DNA from: JADYZU01 sp964443055
GTDB taxonomy: Bacteria; Pseudomonadota; Alphaproteobacteria; Rhodobacterales; Rhodobacteraceae
Assembly (NCBI GenBank): GCA_964443055.1
Contig: CAYUBT010000085.1
Span: 1-11,166, forward strand
Length of the DNA stretch: 11,166 bases
Direction: 5' to 3'
Part shown: piece after piece, positions 6,328-11,166 of the stretch
Position numbering within the stretch: the first letter of the stretch is position 1
Layout of the letters: every line of letters starts with the position of its first letter
Notes under the pieces: generated by a model
What the model was told of the DNA's origin: nothing
The model's input: only the letters and a program-made list of their open reading frames with translations
Database searches by the model: none
Position numbers and translations under genes: made by a program

Positions 6328-7761
6328 ATGTTCGCCGCCGATTTCCGCATCATCCTTCCCGAGGCGCTGCTGGCCATCTACGCCATGACCGCCCTCATCG
6401 CCGCCGTCTGGACCGTGAGAGACGGGGCCGCGCGGCTCCTCACATGGCTGACGGCGGGGGTCATGCTCGCGCTTGCGCTCTGGATCGGCACAGGCTCGGG
6501 GGTGGCGAGTGCCTTCGAGGGCTCGTTTGTCGACGACCGTTTCGCGCGGTTCGCCAAGGTGGCGATCCTGATGATCTCGGCCTCGATCCTGCTGATGGGC
6601 GAGGGCTACATGACCCGCCGCGCGCTGATGCGGTTCGAATATCCGCTGATCATCGCCCTGGCGACGGTCGGGATGATGGTCATGGTCTCCTCGGGCGATC
6701 TGATCGTGCTCTACATGGGCGTCGAACTGCAATCGCTCTCGCTCTATGTCCTCGCCGCCATGCGCCGCGACAGCGCCCGCTCGACCGAGGCCGGGCTCAA
6801 GTATTTCGTGCTTGGTGCCTTCGGTTCGGGGCTGATGCTCTATGGCGCGTCGCTCGCCTACGGTTTCGCGGGCACGACCCTGTTTTCCGGGATCATCGAG
6901 GCGACCGAGAGCGGGATCTCGCTCGGCCTGCTCTTCGCGCTGGTCTTCATGATCGCGGGATTCGCCTTCAAGGTCTCGGCCGCGCCCTTCCACATGTGGA
7001 CTCCCGATGTCTACGAAGGCGCACCAACCACGGTGACGGCGTTCTTCGCCACCGCACCCAAGATGGCGGGGATGGCGCTGTTCGCGCGCGTCATGTTCGA
7101 CGCGTTCGGCACGGTCGCCGGCGACTGGCAGCAGATCGTGGCGTTTCTCGCCGTGCTCTCGATGTTCATCGGTGCCTTCGGCGGGATCGGCCAGATGAAT
7201 TTCAAGCGTCTCATGGCCTATTCGACCATCGGCCACATGGGGTTTGCATTGATGGGGCTGACGGCGGGCAATGTGTTCGGCGTGCAGGCCATGCTCATCT
7301 ATATGGCGATCTACGTGACGATGGACCTCGGTGCCTTTGCGTTCATCATGTCGATGGAGCGCGACGGCCGTCCGGTGACCGACCTTCGCAGCCTCAATCT
7401 CTATTCGAAACAGCATCCGCTCATTGCACTGGCGATGCTGGTGCTGCTTTTCAGCCTTGCGGGCGTGCCGCCGACCGTCGGTTTCTTCGGGAAATACTAC
7501 GTGCTGCGCGCGGCCTATGACGGCGGCTTCGGCTGGCTGGCGGTGCTGGGCGTGATCGCCTCGGTCATCAGCGCCTTCTATTACCTGCGCATCGTCTATT
7601 TCATGTATTTCGGGAAAGAGTCCGAGCCTCTCGACCGGGCCATGACGCCGGTGGCGTGGCTCTTCGTTGTCGGCTGCGCGGCGATGATGGTGCTCGGCGT
7701 GGTCAATCTCTTCGGGGTCGAACCGGCAGCCGCGGGCGCTGCGGCCGCCCTTGTCAACTGA
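6328..7761 (+). CDS. nuoN: NADH-quinone oxidoreductase subunit N
   Basis: Third antiporter-like proton pump of complex I (ND2 homologue), closest of the three to NuoK. The 477-residue membrane protein has the antiporter domain at about 120-400. Visible key residues are E133 in YMGVELQSLSLYVL, K215 in FAFKVSAAPFHMWTPDVYEG, K245 in FATAPKMAGM and K389 in VGFFGKYYVLRAA. The start ATG 6328 is 11 bases after the nuoM stop, and GAGGA at 6315-6319 is the binding site. The protein begins MFAADFRIILPE, as is usual. It ends in an Ala-rich tail, and the last 11 bases overlap the start of birA. It is the last gene of the nuo operon proper. Confidence 0.97.
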   Translation: MFAADFRIILPEALLAIYAMTALIAAVWTVRDGAARLLTWLTAGVMLALALWIGTGSGVASAFEGSFVDDRFARFAKVAILMISASILLMGEGYMTRRALMRFEYPLIIALATVGMMVMVSSGDLIVLYMGVELQSLSLYVLAAMRRDSARSTEAGLKYFVLGAFGSGLMLYGASLAYGFAGTTLFSGIIEATESGISLGLLFALVFMIAGFAFKVSAAPFHMWTPDVYEGAPTTVTAFFATAPKMAGMALFARVMFDAFGTVAGDWQQIVAFLAVLSMFIGAFGGIGQMNFKRLMAYSTIGHMGFALMGLTAGNVFGVQAMLIYMAIYVTMDLGAFAFIMSMERDGRPVTDLRSLNLYSKQHPLIALAMLVLLFSLAGVPPTVGFFGKYYVLRAAYDGGFGWLAVLGVIASVISAFYYLRIVYFMYFGKESEPLDRAMTPVAWLFVVGCAAMMVLGVVNLFGVEPAAAGAAAALVN

Positions 7762-8506
7762 GGGCGCGCACTGGCCTCGCGGCTACGGCCGCGTCGTCCT
7801 TGACGAGGTGGACAGCACCATGGCCGAGGCGGTGCGCCGCCTTGACCGCCTCGACGGGCCGACCTGGATCATGGCCCGTCGCCAGACCGGCGGGCGCGGG
7901 CGGCAGGGGCGGCCCTGGATCATGCCGGAGGGCAATCTGGCCGCGACGCTGATCTTCCGGCCCTGGGCCACGCCGCACGAGGCCGCGAAACGCAGCTTCC
8001 TCGCCGCCTGCGCGCTCTACCAGGCGCTTTCGCTGCTGGTGCCGGGGGCGCGGCTGGCGCTGAAATGGCCCAATGACGTGCTCCTGAACGGTGGCAAGAT
8101 CGCAGGCATCCTGCTCGAGAGCGCCTCCTCCGGCCCGGTGGTGGACTGGCTGGCGATCGGGATCGGCGTGAATCTGGCCGCCAGCCCCGCAGTCGTCACC
8201 TCGGGTGGCTCGGGCGAGCCCGTGAACCTGCTGCGCGAGACGGGGGTGAAGATCACGCCCGAGGATTTTCTCACGTTTCTGGCCGATGCCTACGCCACGC
8301 AGGAGGCGAAGCTTGCCGAATTCGGATTCGCCCGTGTGCGCGAAGACTGGCTTGCCCATGCCGCGCGGCTGGGGGATGTGATTGTGGCGCGCACGACATC
8401 GGGCGAACATGTCGGCGTGTTCGAGACGGTGGACATGGACGGCAACCTCTGCCTCGCGACGGGCGAGGGGATGCGGATCATCCCCGCCGCCGACGTGTAT
8501 TTCTGA
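7751..8506 (+). CDS. birA: Biotin--[acetyl-CoA-carboxylase] ligase
   Basis: Cytoplasmic enzyme that makes biotinyl-AMP from biotin and ATP and attaches biotin to the carrier lysine of acetyl-CoA and other acyl-CoA carboxylases. The 251 residues form the catalytic domain plus a short C-terminal SH3-like part. There is no N-terminal winged helix, so this is a group I ligase without the repressor role of E. coli BirA. Motifs are DEVDST (18-23), GRGRQGR (48-54, biotinyl-AMP loop), KWPNDV (105-110) and GGKIAGILLE (114-123, K116 matching catalytic K183 of E. coli). The residue after DST is Met where many relatives have Asn. The start is TTG 7751, the only usable start before the DEVDST motif; no good ribosome binding site is seen. 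It overlaps nuoN by 11 bases, so translation is probably coupled to nuoN. Confidence 0.93.
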   Translation: MSTEGAHWPRGYGRVVLDEVDSTMAEAVRRLDRLDGPTWIMARRQTGGRGRQGRPWIMPEGNLAATLIFRPWATPHEAAKRSFLAACALYQALSLLVPGARLALKWPNDVLLNGGKIAGILLESASSGPVVDWLAIGIGVNLAASPAVVTSGGSGEPVNLLRETGVKITPEDFLTFLADAYATQEAKLAEFGFARVREDWLAHAARLGDVIVARTTSGEHVGVFETVDMDGNLCLATGEGMRIIPAADVYF

Positions 8507-8517
8507 AGGGCGACCCC

Positions 8518-9291
8518 ATGCTTCTGGCCATCGACTGCGGCAATACCAACACCGTTTTCGCGCTCTGGGACGGCGCGCGATTCGTGGGCACCTGGCGCGC
8601 CGCTACCGATGTGCGGCGCACCGCCGACCAGTATTACGTGTGGCTCATCTCGCTGCTCGAGCATAACGGGATCACGCCAGACATCAGCGACGTGATCATT
8701 TCCTCGACGGTGCCGCGCGTGGTCTACAATCTGCGGGTCTTCGCCGACCGTTATTACGATTGCCGTCCGCTGGTCGTCGGCCGGCCCGACTGCCTGCTTC
8801 CGGTCGCGCCGCGCGTGGACGAGGGCACGCAGATCGGCCCGGACCGGCTCGTGAACACGGTGGGCGCGCATGAGCGCTACGGCGGCAATCTCGTGATCGT
8901 GGATTTCGGGACCGCCACGACATTCGACGTGGTCGATGATGACGGGGCCTATGCCGGCGGGATCATCGCGCCGGGCGTGAATCTCAGCCTCGAGGCGCTG
9001 CACCTTGCGGCGGCCGCGCTGCCGCATGTCGATGTCAGCCGCCCGCAATCGGTCGTCGGCACCAATACCGTGGCCTGCATGCAGTCGGGCATCTGGTTCG
9101 GCTATATCGGCGTCATCAAGGAATGCTGCTCCCGGATCCAGGAGGAACGCGGCCGCGAGATGTGCGTTATCGGCACGGGCGGCCTCTCGCCCCTGTTCGG
9201 CGAGAACGAGGGGCTCTTCGATGTGGTCGATACGGACCTGACAATGCACGGCCTGACCGTGATTCACCAATATAACAAGGATAATACATGA
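8518..9291 (+). CDS. coaX: Type III pantothenate kinase
   Basis: Cytoplasmic enzyme that phosphorylates pantothenate with ATP, the first committed step of coenzyme A synthesis. Type III enzymes are ASKHA-fold proteins that are not inhibited by CoA and need a monovalent cation. The 257-residue length is typical. Motifs are the phosphate loop DCGNTNT (6-12), GPDR (107-110, D109 as the likely catalytic base), VDFGTATTFDVV (128-139) and the adenosine-side IGTGGLSP (218-225). The start ATG 8518 lies 11 bases after the birA stop and 7 bases after GAAGGG (8505-8510). The stop overlaps the rnj start as ATGA (9288-9291). The gene being next to birA is a common arrangement, and no CoaA-type kinase is present in the window. 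Confidence 0.96.
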   Translation: MLLAIDCGNTNTVFALWDGARFVGTWRAATDVRRTADQYYVWLISLLEHNGITPDISDVIISSTVPRVVYNLRVFADRYYDCRPLVVGRPDCLLPVAPRVDEGTQIGPDRLVNTVGAHERYGGNLVIVDFGTATTFDVVDDDGAYAGGIIAPGVNLSLEALHLAAAALPHVDVSRPQSVVGTNTVACMQSGIWFGYIGVIKECCSRIQEERGREMCVIGTGGLSPLFGENEGLFDVVDTDLTMHGLTVIHQYNKDNT

Positions 9292-10958
9292 GCAGTGCGG
9301 AACGGCTGATCTACATGCCCCTCGGCGGTGCCGGGGAAATCGGAATGAACGCCTATGTCTACGGCTGGGGAAAGAAGAACGAGGAGCGGCTGATCGTCGT
9401 CGATCTCGGCGTGACCTTCCCCGACATGGACTCGAGCCCCGGCGTCGATCTCATCATGCCCGATATCGCCTGGCTGGCCGAGAGGCGCGACCGGATCGAG
9501 GGTATCTTCATCACCCATGCGCATGAGGACCATGTCGGCGCGGTGGGTCACCTGTGGGACAGGCTGCGCGTGCCGATCCATGCGCGCACCTTCACCGGGG
9601 CCATCGCGCGCACGAAGCTGGACGAGCAGGGTGCCCCGGCGTCGGCGCTCGATATCGTCGGCACATGGCCCGAGATGGTCGAGGCCGGGCCATTCAGTGT
9701 GGGCTTCGTGCCGATCAGCCATTCGATTCCCGAAAGCGCGGGGCTGGTGATAGATACGCCTGCGGGCCGCATCGTCCATTCCGCCGATTTCAAGATCGAC
9801 CGCACCCCGGTGGTGGGCGAGACATTCGACGAGAATGTCTGGGCCGAAGTGGCGAAGCCCGGTGTGCGGGCGCTGATGTGCGATTCCACCAATGTCTTTT
9901 CCACGCATGCGGGGAGGTCCGAGGCGGGGCTTGCCGAGCCTCTCGGCAAGCTGATGAAGGACGCGCCTGCAATGGTCGTCGCTACGACTTTCGCCTCGAA
10001 TGTCGCCCGTTTGAGCACGTTGGCCCATGCCGCCAGGGCCTCGGGGCGGCAGATCGTCCTGCTGGGTCGTGCTATGCGCCGCATGGTGGAGACAGCCACG
10101 ACCACCGGGCTTCTCACGGACTTCCCCGCCGTGATCAGCCCCGAGGAGGCAGCGGATCTGCCGCGCAGTCAGCTTCTGCTGCTGGTCACCGGCTCGCAGG
10201 GCGAGCGGCGGGCGGCCAGCGCCCAGCTCGCGCAGGGCTCGTATCTGGGCCTGAACCTGAAGGAGGGCGATACGTTCCTCTTCTCCTCGCGCATCATCCC
10301 CGGCAACGAGCGGCCGGTGATCCGGGTGATGAACCAGCTTTCCGTCAAGGGCGTCGATGTCATCTATGACGAGATCGGCACCTATCACGTCTCGGGTCAC
10401 GCGAACCGCCCGGACCTCGAGGCGTTCCACGATCTCATCAACCCCGAACTCGTCATCCCCATGCATGGCGAGCACCGCCACCTGCGCGAACATGCGCGCG
10501 TGGCCGAGGCGCGCGGGCGCAAGGCCATGGTCGTCACCAACGGGATGATGCTCGACTTGACGGGGAGCCGTCCGAAAGTGGCCGAATATGTCGATGCAGG
10601 CCGCACCTATCTGGACGGGAGCGTGCTGATCGGGGCGATGGACGGCGTCGTGCGCGACCGGATCCGCATGGCGCTGAACGGACATGTCACCGTGACCCTC
10701 ATCATCGACGAGGACGGGCGGCCACTGGGCGATGTCTGGTGCGAGATCGAGGGCCTGCCGGAAAAGGGCCGCTCGCGGGAGCAGCTGGCGGAGATGCTCG
10801 AGGAAGAGCTTTCGCGCCATGTGAACAGGGCAGGGCGCAAGGCCCTGGGCGACGACGAGAAACTCGAGAAGGAGCTCACGCGGCTCGCCCGCCAGGTGGC
10901 CCAGAACGAGATCGGCAAGCGGCCCGAGGTGCGCGTCATCATCTCGCGCCTCGGCTGA
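9288..10958 (+). CDS. rnj: Ribonuclease J
   Basis: Metallo-beta-lactamase/beta-CASP ribonuclease with 5'-to-3' exonuclease and endonuclease activity, used in RNA decay and rRNA 5'-end processing in bacteria including many alphaproteobacteria. The 556-residue length is normal. Zinc-site residues are all present: H77, H79, D81 and H82 in THAHEDH, H145 in PISHSIPES, D167 in HSADFKID and H393 in PMHGEHRH. Each is three above the B. subtilis RNase J1 number. The beta-CASP part spans about 205-370 and ends in YHVSGHANRPDL. The C-terminal domain (about 450-556) starts IGAMDGVVRDR. The start ATG 9288 overlaps the coaX stop, and AAGGA at 9277-9281 is the binding site. It is the last gene of the run, with a palindromic repeat 15 bases downstream. 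Confidence 0.96.
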   Translation: MSSAERLIYMPLGGAGEIGMNAYVYGWGKKNEERLIVVDLGVTFPDMDSSPGVDLIMPDIAWLAERRDRIEGIFITHAHEDHVGAVGHLWDRLRVPIHARTFTGAIARTKLDEQGAPASALDIVGTWPEMVEAGPFSVGFVPISHSIPESAGLVIDTPAGRIVHSADFKIDRTPVVGETFDENVWAEVAKPGVRALMCDSTNVFSTHAGRSEAGLAEPLGKLMKDAPAMVVATTFASNVARLSTLAHAARASGRQIVLLGRAMRRMVETATTTGLLTDFPAVISPEEAADLPRSQLLLLVTGSQGERRAASAQLAQGSYLGLNLKEGDTFLFSSRIIPGNERPVIRVMNQLSVKGVDVIYDEIGTYHVSGHANRPDLEAFHDLINPELVIPMHGEHRHLREHARVAEARGRKAMVVTNGMMLDLTGSRPKVAEYVDAGRTYLDGSVLIGAMDGVVRDRIRMALNGHVTVTLIIDEDGRPLGDVWCEIEGLPEKGRSREQLAEMLEEELSRHVNRAGRKALGDDEKLEKELTRLARQVAQNEIGKRPEVRVIISRLG

Positions 10959-10969
10959 GAGGGCCGCGC

Positions 10970-10985
10970 CCCCGTCATTGCGGGG
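10970..10985 (+). other. Short GC hairpin after rnj
   Basis: CCCCG (10970-10974) and CGGGG (10981-10985) can pair around a 6-base loop, 11 bases after the rnj stop. It overlaps the left arm of the larger inverted repeat. No T-run follows, so it is at best a weak or Rho-dependent end signal or an RNA-protecting stem. Confidence 0.25.
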
Positions 10986-11051
10986 ATGTCAGCCGGTGCG
11001 GCAAGCCGGAGACGTGGGGACCGGGTTGCTTCGCTGCCGCTCGCAATGACG
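10973..11051. repeat. Palindromic dispersed-type repeat (GTCATTGCGAG family)
   Basis: CGTCATTGCG (10973-10982) and CGCAATGACG (11042-11051) are perfect 10-base inverted ends of a 79-base unit. Read on the minus strand, the right arm gives GTCATTGCGAGCGGCAGCG followed by AAGCAACCC. This is very close to a repeat I know as dispersed through many bacterial genomes with the form GTCATTGCGAG...GCAGCGAAGCAATC. It lies in the intergenic space after rnj, a usual place for REP- or MITE-like elements. No transposase is present. Copy number cannot be judged here because only one copy is visible. Confidence 0.7.
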
Positions 11052-11056
11052 ATGCG

Positions 11057-11166
11057 TCAGTCGCGCGTGGGCGTGATCTGCGGTGCGGAGGCCTCGGGCG
11101 GCCCGGTCGGTGCGCGCAGGACCGGGCCGGGTGGCGGCGCGGGAGCGGGCGCAGGGTCAGCCGCAG
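11057..11166 (-). CDS. Possible 3' end of a convergent gene with a Pro/Ala-rich C-terminus
   Basis: A minus-strand frame enters from the window edge and stops at TGA on 11057-11059. Its last 35 or so residues are AADPAPAPAPPPGPV followed by LRAPTGPPEASAPQITPTRD. Such Pro/Ala-rich tails are common at the ends of envelope or low-complexity proteins. Its stop lies just outside the palindromic repeat, which would place the repeat neatly between two convergent genes. In this GC-rich DNA an open frame of 36 codons is weak evidence, and a plus-strand frame is open here too. No family can be named. Confidence 0.35.
   Translation of the reverse strand, partial: AADPAPAPAPPPGPVLRAPTGPPEASAPQITPTRD

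Noticed and set aside
9264..10820. Long minus-strand ORF (518 codons) opposite rnj
   Set aside because: It runs in exact codon register opposite rnj. In that register a stop appears only where rnj uses TTA, CTA or TCA, which are very rare in this GC-rich DNA. The product is rich in His, Arg and Asp and looks like no family.
10970..11051. Intrinsic terminator after rnj
   Set aside because: Stems are present, but no T-run follows either the short hairpin or the long inverted repeat.
1..11166. CRISPR array, tRNA or rRNA, prophage, toxin-antitoxin or defence locus
   Set aside because: I saw no regularly spaced repeats, cloverleaf-like RNA gene, integrase, transposase or defence domain. Apart from the small ORF, all genes are recognised housekeeping or regulator families.

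Overview
The window reads as two pieces of unrelated bacterial DNA joined near position 1500. Positions 1 to about 1500 look actinobacterial. Two minus-strand genes lie there: a PadR-family regulator with a Gly/Arg/Pro-rich leader, then a glycine-cleavage T protein whose sequence recalls mycobacterial and related GcvT. Positions from about 1501 to the end look like a Rhodobacterales-type alphaproteobacterium. They carry the distal half of a complex I operon on the plus strand, followed by birA, coaX and rnj, an order I recall from that group. No species can be named from the sequence alone.

Layout. Positions 1-898 (minus) are gcvT, cut by the window edge and carrying an internal frameshift near 207. 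Positions 961 to about 1500 (minus) are padR, which lacks a start codon because the foreign join replaces its 5' end. A 15-base tandem repeat (1456-1500) ends exactly where the nuoJ ribosome binding site begins. The plus strand then carries nuoJ (1516-2121), nuoK (2192-2497), a 59-codon Cys-rich small ORF (2500-2679), nuoL (2679-4700), nuoM (4700-6316), nuoN (6328-7761), birA (7751-8506), coaX (8518-9291) and rnj (9288-10958). Positions 10973-11051 hold a palindromic dispersed-type repeat. The last 110 bases may be the 3' end of a convergent minus-strand gene.

How the genes work together. NuoJ, K, L, M and N are five of the seven membrane subunits of proton-pumping NADH:ubiquinone oxidoreductase. 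NuoL, M and N are the three antiporter-like pumps, and NuoJ and NuoK link them to the quinone-reducing part. nuoA-I and nuoH are not in the window, so the operon is cut at its 5' side by the join. The stop and start codons overlap or nearly touch from nuoK through rnj, so this looks like one transcript. It also carries biotin-protein ligase (biotinylation of acyl-CoA carboxylases), type III pantothenate kinase (first step of CoA synthesis) and ribonuclease J (RNA decay and processing).

I found no clear new defence or mobile system. The points most worth checking are the join near 1500 (assembly chimera or real transfer), the small CxxC ORF tucked between nuoK and nuoL, and the repeat after rnj. 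There is no stretch over 300 bases without a gene.
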